DNA of 64,000 bases from assembly GCA_013407085.1 (NCBI GenBank), contig JACCGJ010010483.1, positions 1-64,000 of the forward strand. Reading direction: 5' to 3'. The position numbers and the translations under genes are program-made. Source of the stretch: Atriophallophorus winterbourni. Taxonomy: Eukaryota; Platyhelminthes; Trematoda; Plagiorchiida; Microphallidae. Positions 33,235 through 43,440 of the stretch are shown here, piece after piece. The notes beneath the pieces are model-generated. The model was not told where the DNA came from, searched no databases, and worked only from the letters and a program-made list of their open reading frames with translations. Every line of letters begins with the position of its first letter. Position 1 is the first letter of the stretch.

Positions 33235-33439
33235 TCAAGACTACGCTGTCATGAGGCGCTTCTTTTCTAGAATATTGCTTTTTCCCTATCCACAGCAATA
33301 ATGTCAAAAAATAATTTTGTTGTGTAATAATGATTTTTATTTCTATTTATTTAACTGCTTGCTTTGACTGGATCATGATTTCTACCTCTGCTTTTTTTCG
33401 GAATTGGCGAATTATAATTGTTTCACATTCACCGTCTTT
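33235..33439. other. convergent 3' region of RSU1 and the MDH1B-like gene
   Basis: Only 205 bp separate the RSU1 stop (plus strand) from the MDH1B-like stop (minus strand), so the 3' untranslated regions must be short or overlap. On the minus strand two AATAAA polyadenylation signals lie at 33351-33346 and 33341-33336, about 90-100 nt after the MDH1B-like stop. On the plus strand only weaker AATAAT hexamers (about 33296-33301 and 33325-33331) are seen for RSU1. Confidence 0.6.
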
Positions 33440-36400
33440 TCATTCTTCTTCCGTTAATGATTCACTTGTCTCCGTCAGCTTCGGTTTATCTGTAATGCGG
33501 TTTTAGACTGCAAATCGGGGTCTTACTTTGTTCTTTTTCCAGAAACTGTTTCAGTGGCTCGGGATCCACAATCGACCAGTCTTCAAGCACACTCTGTATC
33601 AACGAGGGGCATTTCGTTATTGATTCCGTGTGATCCGTGTCAGTTTATCTAGTGGACTGGTATACTCATAAATTTGGTTAACATCGCTAATTAGGTGCGT
33701 GCGAAAACTCGCTAGTCACTCACCACCGCTATCCCTAGTATATTTGTCGAGAACCGGATAGCCTTACAGTAATTCAGCCTATGTACCATGCGAAATTGAT
33801 TGGCCCACGGTAGTGAGCTGCATGCGAGTACACGCTGGAGTCTCACTTCTATTTCTATTTACCCCCTCATATCTGTCTAGGCCTGGGCAACCTGACAGTA
33901 TCTTAGACCACGTGCAGTCTCTGACTGTGCGGCACTTTGCCTGGATCAGGCTTGTGCTTTCATACATACATACATATGTACCATGCCACACCTTGCGTGG
34001 TTCCATACATATGATTTAATTTGTCATAGTTATATACAACTTTCAGTGCGAAATTAGTTTGCCGACCTTTGTGTTAATTTCCGTATTCCTTGTCTTCATA
34101 GTTTTGCTGAGTTGTAATTTATGTTAGTCTAGACACCGTTAGATAAAAACTACATAAATGCTTCGTGTTTTAACTCATTTGTCTGTAATCGTAGTAGTGT
34201 AGTAGTATTCAGTGCAGATGTTAATAAGTTGGAACGGGGAACTCTCGGCAATCACTGCGTATTTTATCCGACTGGTAACTCTGACTCCATAGTCGTGCAT
34301 ATTTGCCTCGCCTGAGTGGTAGTTTGTCTTCTGCAAACGAAGACTTGAAAGTGGCCTTCAAGTTGCAACCGTTTCGGTGCACACCGTTGTTTGTATTGTG
34401 TACAACTGTTTGAAACAGTCATCTGTGACCCGAGAGTGTACTTTTCGCGCCAGTTTAATGATGTGCGGAAACGTTGAGTTGTTGTGTGCTACTGGCGCGT
34501 GAATGTCTTTGGCCGATGTAATATACTGGAATTGCTGTGAAAAACGATATGGTTGCCCACGTGTTTGCTAGCCTTGCTCTGTATTTCTGAGTGCGCAAAT
34601 TTCGTTTGGCTTAAACTGGTGTATCAATATTTTTTCGGAAATTGAAGTCGAACATTCGTCGAAAATAATTCACACTTAATATTAATGTTTAATATATTGT
34701 TGACCATCTTACCTTGATGCATGCCGATATTTCGCTCATGGCCGTCTTATTGAGTTGAACGTCTTCGATGACTGACCAGTAGCCCGTTGGATATCGTGTG
34801 ACCGGGAATGAGAAAACCACACCTTCGGGCACATCATACCATCCTGATCCGAATGAGTAGGAATAACATTGAAAGCTAGTCGTACTTATCGTTGACAATT
34901 TTCGATGGGATATCTTCATTGCAGAGTGTGTCCTATCTATTCAGTTACTGAGATTAAAATTGCTTATTGTTATAAGTAAGGTATCTTGTGAATGTCTAAC
35001 AATGCAGGAAGATGATTATGTTGTAGAAATATTCGTAGTAGGGTAATTCTGATTAATATCTGATCATTAACATCAAGAATTAGCTTGCAACATGTCGCTG
35101 GCAGATTTATTCTGGTCACTAAAAAATTAAACAGAATCAATTCAAAAATTTCTCCATTCCTTGGATGGTTGTCCGCTTTCTAAATAGATTACTTTATCAG
35201 CCACGTGGGCTATAATTTTGATCTAATTCCTTGCGTTGTCTAGCAATAATATGTTTTACCTTTTGCTTCAACGTTAAAATCATGTAGGTGTAAGATAAAG
35301 TATATCGAGAAATATCTGAGCCCATTAAACTACTAATGTTCAATTAGTCAATAATAGGTCCTTAGTGTGGCTGCTTACCTTCAGATTTAATTGCAAGCGA
35401 ATAAAGTTGTTCTTCTTGATCTGTCTCATAGTTCCACCAGTAATGCAGCATTCGAATGATCGCTTGAGCGTGAGCAAGTCCTCTGTACTTCGGAATTGCC
35501 AGGGTTCTCGTTTTGTGAATCTCTTTTGGCATTGTGTAGCTCAACCATTCTGGGTCACGCATGGCGTCTAGTGTTGGTGTGTGATACGTATCATCCCCGA
35601 TAATTCCTATATCGTCAGATCGTCTGCGATACACTTGGGATCGCGATAAGTCAATATAAACTCTAGAATTTATATTGCCCCATACAATCACATCTTTAAT
35701 ATCATGGCTATAAACTTCTAATTTCGCTGCAACAACTGCCTTGGTGCGTTGTTCCAAATGACCCGCGAGGCCGACAATTTGTCTTGATGGAATTTCTGGT
35801 GCTGTCACTTTTTGCAAGACTGCTACATCGAAGTTTATCGGTGATCCAGATTCATTAGATTCTGCGTCAAGTCCGGGATTGCCTGCAACGAGTATGCGAA
35901 CAGTTGATTGACAAGCTGTTTTGATTTTTAAACCGATCGATTCAAAATAACTTTGTCTTCTTTTCAACCACATCGGTCGCGGCTCGTCCATTCCCTGTTC
36001 GACCGTGAACGTTGTTTTGGTATAAGAACTGACCGAGTCCTCTTGATTACCTCTACCACGTGGAAGTACATCGAGGAATATTATCAAGTTTACGTCTTCT
36101 AGGCAGCTGGACAGGTCGCTTATTACCTCAACATTTTTTAATATCGGAGAAGCCAATTCCATCAGTTCTTTTTGCGTCGTGTCTAGTGTACTCAGGAATT
36201 CTTGGTCATCGAATAAAAACAATTTGACTGGTTTTCGTGGATTAATGATCGGGTGTGTAGCCAGGTGAACCAATAAATGACCCGCGGAGCTCGATGCAGC
36301 GCCAATAATGACTATGTTTGAGGTTGCTGCTTTAGTTGACTGAACCTTGGATTCTGCAACATTCTGCTCATTCTCTAGCGCAATCGTTTGCATTTGTTCG

Positions 36401-39400
36401 CTGTCCATTTTATTGAATTCGTTGTAATAAGCTGCCACATATTCTTGGAATTCATCGGCTCCACCAATGAGAAGTCCTTTCCCTCCCTGATACAATAGTT
36501 CTCTCCATATGATTGGCGACTTTTCAATGGCCCATCCGTGCTCCCTCCGGACCCATTCAACGAAATCCTAAAGTATGCATTTTACGTTCAGCATATTTTG
36601 AATCATGTTACCTTCCATTCTTTTTCCTGCTTCACAATTTTTGTGATGCTAAACGATGGTAAATTTCGTGCCAAGTGATCGGCGAGTAACTCAACTTGAG
36701 CAAAAAATGGGCATCCTGATAATCCTGGAAACGATAAGTACCAATAGTGAATAACAAAGTTTCAACTCTAAAACTTTTTTATAACCCTAGCATAAACAAC
36801 CTATTCAATTGCACGAATACCCATTTGCGGTTAAATGCGTAAGCTTCATTACAATATTCGTGTTTGCCGCTGTTTCATTACACGTGTATTCTGTAGAAAC
36901 CCATGGTTTTGATTGCATTCTGGTCTACGTAAATATGTTAATATGATTTACACGAATTGTATGTAATTTTTCTGTTTTAAGGTACAGGGATCCTGATAGT
37001 GCTGACCTTACATGTTTAGCGTCAGCAACACTAAACCATTCTTGGTGAAAAACCCTCATTTGTATGAATTTCTATCACACCCCACGACAGGTTTCGTGCT
37101 CTTTGTACTCGTCAGGCTGTAGACGGTATGCTCACGATCTGTATGTGTTGAATCAGTTAATAAATGGTAAACTAGTTGAGCTTGTAAGCTACTGTTTGAT
37201 AAGGTCGGATGAACCCACACACATGTAGATGGTTTAAACCTGTCGTGTGCGTGATGGAAATGCATGCAAATTAGGATTTTCGTTCAAACCAGTGATTTTA
37301 ACCCATCTGCATGTCTTTGTATACATGTGACTGTACAGGTTAGTCGTGCCAGCCTCATCCAGCAGTGATTTATAACCTAAACTTGCTTACTATTGGCGTG
37401 TTATTAAATAGCGTGCTATATTTCCAGTAAGGGTTTTATAATCATTGAGCAAAACACTGCGCCGCCTATTTTACTTATTGTGTGAATACGCTTCTGAAGA
37501 TTTGGCGCGTAATAATTGTACGCCACTATTTTTGTAAAATTATATTAACCTTCCTGATGAGTGCAAACTGGTCGTGGGGTGTTTTTGATGGAAATGCATG
37601 TAAATGAGCATTTTTATATATTAACCTACATTCGTACATATATCGAATCTGCCGTAGAAGCATGAGATCCCTGAAAAATACACGGTTTATCACGATAAAC
37701 TAGGTTCTCATCCATTCGTTCTAGACGTACTTTTTGCTCAATAAATGAATGAATGAATGAAAGCACAAGCCTGATCCAGGCAAAGTGCCGCACAGTCAGA
37801 GACTGCATGTGGGCGATATTACTGTCAGGTTGCCCAGGCCTAGACAGATATGAGAAATCGAGAATAAAGATAAATGAAGAGAAGGCCCCGAAAACTGAAT
37901 TCACAGAATGGCTGACGTTCACAAGCGAACATAAACAGGGAGTATGGTATGGTATGAAAGCACAAGCCTGATCCAGGCAAAGTGCCACACAGTCAGAGAC
38001 TGCATGTGGGCTAAGATACTGTCAGGTTGCCCAGGCCTAGACAGATATGAGGGGGAATAGAACTGGTAGCGAGACTACTGCGTATTTCAGCATGCAACTC
38101 ACTAAATAGAACAAGTACAGCTATATACTCGATAATACTTAAACAAGAATCCCATCCATGCACACCTAGTGTGCGTCCTCTAAAACTATATTAACTATAT
38201 TTCAAATTCGTATTTTCCACCTGCATTAAGAATTGTGGAACCCTTTTACTACACACGCTGTTGGATACTGCTAACGTTTTGGAGAACTTACGTGGTGCCC
38301 GCATGGACAAATATGTTTTGTGTTTGGTTAACTATGTTTGGCAATATTTTATAGCACTCATTTTTCTACTAACTGGCTCGGTGCACATTTTGGATCTTGT
38401 AAAGCATTGCTTTTAAATAGGTGGTTATAACTTGAAGGTTCACAAGATTCACATAGAGTGTACCAACTGCTATTCACATTCCGAAGTGTTACATTTTAAG
38501 AATATTCGTTGATGTTGATGAACAATTTATTTAGTGTAGGATTTTCGTGAAAGCCTACAATTATCGCTTACCTAGATAGTCAACTGTTGATCAGTTATTC
38601 GGCAACGATGAAATAATTATTAACTGATGCTGAAATAACTAATGATCCACTAGTTGGTCGATGCAGAATCATCTCATATTTAATGGACAGTTAGGCAGAT
38701 GATCTCAAGTTTAAGCGAAATTAGAATTGTCGTTAAAGGTATAGTTTAACTGAGTTTAAATCGAGTTTTATTGAATTTTGATATCTGTGACATCGGGAAA
38801 TCTTGAATAAGATGTATTTCTAGGCCTGGACAACCTGACTGTTTCTAAGCCAATGCACAATCTCTTACTGTGCGGCGCAGCCTAGACCCAGGTTTGTGAT
38901 TCCATATAAATGAGATGTAATAATTTTGCTGTTACTTCTTTCTATGTCTTGCGAGATTTTGAGCTGTCATAATATACCGCTTAGCAATTCTTCAGATATT
39001 TTGTAGGTTTGATTATCTCTCCTGGTCGATGAACTAGTGATAATAACGCCGTTATATTGGTCGCAAAATCTCGAAAACTCGTCCCGCTGATAGACGGCTT
39101 AGAACGTAGTTAAAATTCTTCATTTAATGCTTTGCCTCCCTTCATATTTGTTGGTCTTATATCATTTTCTCTGGAGATTCCTTGGAAATAGACGAGTGAT
39201 ATGATACGCTTTACTCGTGCTGTTTTCTGTCTGTTTTGCTTCTGTCGAATTGCATACCCATTTCATGTCATGATTGACATTTCTCTTTTCTTTTTATCTC
39301 CAAAAATTGTGTTCTAAATTCTACTTTATTTTATTGATCAAGACATTTATTATTCATTTGTTTCAGCTTCCGCATTTTCTTTCAGTACCATATTACAATG

Positions 39401-41921
39401 TTAATTCATTTCTATTTTGTCTTGTGATAAGTCTGCCGGTCTTCTCTATATTTATCCATTGCTTGACATTATGTACAGCAAACATTTTCATAAATGTCAA
39501 CAATATCACTTTTGCCAATCAAATATCACACAGGTTTAAACTATCAAAGAGACTGTAAGCAAACCACATGCTGTATAAGAAAATATACTATTTATTTATT
39601 TCATTAATGGGGCTGGCAATTTCAAGGTAAAACAAATCCGCATAGCCTTTGACCTCGTGTGACTGATAGCTCTGATTCTGTGTTCGTGCTAATGGTGTGT
39701 TATAAGTATGTGTTGAACTGTTAGACTTGGCAATTATTTTTGCTCAAATACGATGTTGTAGAAGGGTTTCGAATAGTTTTATCGGGTATATATGTAATCA
39801 AAATCCTGGATTCAGACACCGTATTGCACAGTTATAGACTGCATGTGGGCTGCGATACTGTCAGGTTGCTTGGACGTAGACAGATATAAGAAAAAGTTGT
39901 GGGACTCGGTTACTGTTGTTTTGTTACATCTATTTAAGTCGCCGAGGCTTATCAAATTATATCAGCAGTATATGTACACATTCTTATTTTCAATTTATGA
40001 AGGTTCTCAACCAACAGCTTTGAAGAAGGTTTTCACCGTTACCTTCAAACGAGTACCGCTGTCTAATGCTGAGCTATGATCACACCGACCGACAGATGAC
40101 TCATCTTGATAAATATCGCTGTGACTCATTACGAGATTGTTACTTGTGAATTAAACCTGATATACATATTTTAGTAATCATGCATTCCGTGTTTTGAGTA
40201 AAAATATTTCCCCTTATTCAATCGGTTACCTGAAGAATTCGTTTCGAGAGTGTTCTTAGCTGGTGTTTTTTTATTACGTAAAAAGATTAGGCGATCTCAC
40301 ACTTTTTCCTTCGTAAACTTTTTAATTTTTTCCAGTAAGATATGTTAAAAGTAGTATATTAGTAGCTTCCATGGCTCTCCATTGCCGTAATCGCGTGGAT
40401 CATGTCAGTTAATCTAGCAATTCAAAGAAGACATTGTTTACAACACGTTTCAAATTTTGTATGCTTCACTCAACCAGTTTAAGCTGAAGACGCTTTGAAG
40501 AGTGTCTGGAATCATGTTTCTTATACTTTTTGTTCTTTGAGTGCCACCTAGTTTTAGAATTTTATGCTTGCGTTGATATTTTGAATGAGTGGTTCGAGCT
40601 TTTCCTCAAGCAGACACGTGAACCGTGTATACATGATGCACACAATAAAAACCGTTTTGAATATTTTCACCTTTATAGGTTAAGATGTGTGCATTTAAAC
40701 TCAAAATTCTCAAACCTACTAATATGAAGATATACGGATGTTGGTTTGTAATATTCAACCTGATAATATCCATATAGTTTGCACCGGTTTATATTGATTC
40801 ACTGATGTGTTGAGCTGCACCCTGTTTCACTTTATACCCCGGCTTTATACCGCATTACGATTTTTAGCCTCTGGTTTGTGATTCGTACACTTATTCCTTC
40901 ATCATCATTCAAACACTAATAAGTTTCACAAAATACTGTTATAAACATAGCATCATACCTCAGTACTTAGATTTCTTTAAGCGAAAACTTGTTAAGATAA
41001 GCCGTACAAATGTTTTCATCCGTTTATATCCAGCATAATGTTTCATTGGAGAAGCTATTCATGACGTGATGTTATTAATAATGTTATGTATGATAAGATT
41101 GTTCATCGCATTTGCTATTTAATGAAGCTAGTGGTCCATTGCATAAGATTAAACGATAATCCTAAGCAAATAAGTGGGTGTACTAGTTGTTAAATCTCAA
41201 TTTGGAAAATTTCAACGATAAATTTCTTGGATATTTTGTTAACTATGGTTTAACTTCCTAAAATATAGACGGAATGAGAGATAAGATGTATTCTCCAAGA
41301 TAACAGATTGTTTAAGACGCTCAAATGATACTGGTCGCTTTTTCTCAACCTAGCTGATTACTATCCAGTTAAATTCGGAAGTTTATATAACAGTTTCCAA
41401 ATTGATTTTGAGATCTTGTCATTTAATGTAACATGTAACAGATTTTAAAAAAATCCACCTTCACAAAGCTGGAATATTTGTATGCTGAAACCTACAATAA
41501 ACAGGTAGTCAGAACCGCTCAATCTATCCTGCGGTTTGTACACGCCCTTAGCTTTTTATACCGTAATAAACTATTGAACCATTTGACTACGTAACATACT
41601 ACACTACATAGATACTTTGCAATTAAACATATTATGCATATGGTTAGCTAAAACAGTGTCAAACTCACAGTCTGTCACAACATACATTTTATACTAAGAG
41701 CTTTCTTATGACATGATATAAAAGTGTACACAAAGTTATCGTAAATATAGTTGGATAATGTTTGGTTGTACACAATAAAAATGAAATAGATAGCTAATTT
41801 AAAACCTAAACGAAGAAAACTAAGAAGTATACTAGACATTATCAACATTTAAAGATGCTAGAAGGATGAAATACAATATCAAGTTAAAATACTACTCACC
41901 CGCGATAACATGTTTCGCCAT
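33440..41921 (-). CDS. MDH1B: malate dehydrogenase 1B-like protein (ciliary MDH homologue)
   Basis: Six exons on the minus strand: 41921-41900, 36724-36612, 36567-35379, 34843-34713, 33593-33527, 33489-33440. They sum to 1,572 nt, 523 codons plus stop; human MDH1B has 518. All junctions are GT-AG with matching phases; introns are 5,175, 44, 535, 1,119 and 37 nt. N-terminus MAKHVIAG-LSGCPFF, then EFVEWV-like DFVEWVRREHGWAIEKSPII and YQGGKGLLIGGADEFQEY are MDH1B hallmarks ahead of the Rossmann part (NIVIIGAASSSAGHLLVHLA). LFLFDDQEF, LASPILKNVEV, ILVAGNPG and DVIVWGNINSRVYIDLS follow. The catalytic His of true MDHs (WGNH) is Ile here and the D of the LDHNR motif is not kept, so dehydrogenase activity is doubtful, as in other MDH1B proteins. 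The tiny first exon and the two last exons are inferred from splice sites and phase. Link to motile cilia comes from the family. Confidence 0.88.
33785..33978 (+). repeat. SINE-1 copy in MDH1B-like intron 4
   Basis: 'accatgcgaaattgattggc', 'gtagtgagctgcatgcgagt', 'acacgctggagtctcacttc', 'tctgtctaggcctgggcaac', 'gcctggatcaggcttgtgct' and (cata)n tail. Antisense to the host gene. Confidence 0.7.
37067..37261. mobile_element. MITE-like element with about 26-bp inverted ends
   Basis: Left end 'atttctatcacaccccacg' + 'acaggttt' (37067-37094) is the inverted match of the right end 'aaacctgtcgtgtgcgtga' + 'tggaaat' (37236-37261), with a few mismatches. The 195-bp interval has no coding. A partial second right end with the same 'gtcgtg.ggtg..tgatggaaatgcatg.aaat' lies at about 37570-37605. 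Inside MDH1B-like intron 1. Confidence 0.5.
37745..37860 (-). repeat. SINE-1 partial copy with (ATGA)n tail
   Basis: Reverse-strand copy: microsatellite 'aatgaatgaatgaatgaa' then 'agcacaagcctgatccaggc', 'aaagtgccgcacagtcagag', 'gttgcccaggcctagacaga'. Only the 3' part is present. In MDH1B-like intron 1, sense to the host gene. Confidence 0.65.
37948..38108 (-). repeat. SINE-1 copy
   Basis: Second reverse-strand copy, about 90 bp after the previous one, in the same orientation, with 'agcacaagcctgatccaggc', 'gttgcccaggcctagacaga', and part of the head ('gcgagactactgcgtatttc', 'agcatgcaactcact'). Its tail is (atggt)n-like. Confidence 0.65.
38110..38815. other. MDH1B-like intron 1, nothing recognised
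   Basis: AT-rich intronic sequence without coding, RNA or repeat signal that I can support. Confidence 0.5.
38818..38915 (+). repeat. diverged SINE-1 3' part
   Basis: 'tctaggcctggacaacctga', 'ctgtttctaagccaatgcac', 'gtgcggcgcagcctagaccc', 'aggtttgtgattccatataa': same order as the SINE-1 body and tail. Confidence 0.55.
39820..39896 (-). repeat. diverged SINE-1 3' part
   Basis: Reverse-strand remnant: 'gcacagttatagactgcatg', 'tgggctgcgatactgtcagg', 'ttgcttggacgtagacagat'. Confidence 0.5.
39900..41890. other. MDH1B-like intron 1, nothing recognised
   Basis: About 2 kb of AT-rich intron before the short first exon at 41921-41900. Small open frames at 39843-40079 and 40530-40727 have no family motif. 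Confidence 0.5.
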
Positions 41922-42039
41922 TTTAAATTTGAACGCAAATTGTGAAATATTCAGATAATTTTTTTTAAATATAACCTTGTTTTATTTATCGATTTATATT
42001 GTAATTTCTCTGAAATGGTTTATTTTGTTTAATGTTTTG

Positions 42040-42053
42040 GTTGTCATGGCAAG
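42040..42053. promoter_or_regulatory. RFX X-box-like motif upstream of the MDH1B-like gene
   Basis: GTTGTCATGGCAAG, one mismatch on either strand from the RYYNYY-N2-RRNRAC X-box consensus and two from the perfect palindrome GTTGCCATGGCAAC. It lies about 119 bp upstream of the MDH1B-like ATG, the position typical of RFX sites in ciliary genes of worms and other animals. A single 14-bp near match can arise by chance. Confidence 0.5.
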
Positions 42054-42496
42054 TAACCATAATATTTTACCGGTAGTTTGAAACGATTTTATATATGGTT
42101 AAATTCAAACGAATTGTTTATTCCATATGCGCCTTCAAGAAAAATATACATAGGTGAAAATAAATCACGCATATAAGTCTTAATTTAGTGACATAGAAAT
42201 TACTTAACTTTTATTTACTATTACATTCTATATGTACTACATCTTTAAATGCTTATTTCCAAAAACATTTTGTGGAAGTAAATGCCTTGAATTTGCAATA
42301 ATTTCTTAATATTCCTATTCGCAAAAATAGAGAAGAACTGAACACGAATTTTAAAGCATTTTGCTTACAACCACTAATTTTTTTCTTTGATATTTTGGGT
42401 TATTTATCTAGAGTCATATTCTTCTTGATAGACAACAGGGGGTCAAGCCCTTGTTAGTCGCATTTCTTCATATCAGCAACATAGTCCAGGAGAACC

Positions 42497-43440
42497 TCAG
42501 TTGCAGGAATCCTGTCCAGTGTTGTTCAGCTTCGCCGTGATTACAGGCAATACCTTATCCACAAGTTGGTTGAATTGGTTTTCAGATATTGTTGAAATAA
42601 CCTCTTCCGGAAGCGAATTCCACAACTTAACAATTCTTGTTAAGAGCGTGTATCCCTGTGGTAGGCGTAGTGTCCTTCGCTTTTGAAGCTTTAGAGCATG
42701 GCCACGGGTTCTTGAGTCCGTCACGAGAGGGAAAATCTCGCGCAGCTCGTCACCATAATCTCTCAGTAATATGCGACGAGTTAGCAGCGGGTCGTAGCGC
42801 ACACGCCGAATACTGAGGGACATGATGTTGAAACGTTGAACTCTCTCCACATAATAAATTGATTTCAATCCTTGTACTAGTTTCGTCGCCCGCCTTTGCA
42901 ATTTTTCCAACTGGTCCCGTTCTTCCTTAGTTTGTGGATAGGTGGCTGGCAAACCATATTTCAAAACTGGTCTCACGTATGTGTAATAAAGAATGCGAAA
43001 CATTTGTGGAGTAATCGCCGAAAACGACCGACTAATAGCCCACCATGCGCGGTTTGCAGCAGCAGCTTTTCTGTTCGTATCCTCCTTGGATTTAAGCGAC
43101 CGAGTCACAATTGTACCCAGGTCACGTTCAGCATCAACCCAATCCAGTTGATGATTCCCGAGGAAGTACGCACCTTCAGGCGTGCTTGGCTCCAAAAGCA
43201 TTACGGCGCATTTCTGTCGGTTTACAGGAAGCTGCCATTTTATCGTCTAATCAAGCAATTTGTTCAATTCGTTCTAGAAAATGTTATTATTAGCAGAAGA
43301 GCTTACTGTACCTCAAACTTTGAGATCATCCGCGAAAAGCAGACAATTCAGATTTAGTGAGTCAGGGAGGTCATTAACATATACTTTAAAAAGTAACGGC
43401 CCGAGAACAGATCCTTGCACATATCAGTTGAGTTTGCACT
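42497..43440 (-). pseudogene. CR1-like LINE fragment (RT C-terminal half)
   Basis: Minus strand. The upstream part (43440-43310) reads GSVLGPLLFKVYVNDLPDSL and CLLFADDLK, the RT catalytic box, in frames broken from the main one. A 234-codon frame (43201-42497) then gives LDWVDAERDLGTIVTRSLKS, YYTYVRPVLKYGLPATY, QRRATKLVQGLKSIYYVERV, RRVRYDPLLTRRIL, TRGHALKLQKRR and KLWNSLPEEVIS. This is the standard C-terminal order for CR1-like ORF2. It differs clearly from CR1-A and CR1-B, so it is another subfamily. It starts about 575 bp upstream of the MDH1B-like ATG. Confidence 0.8.
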
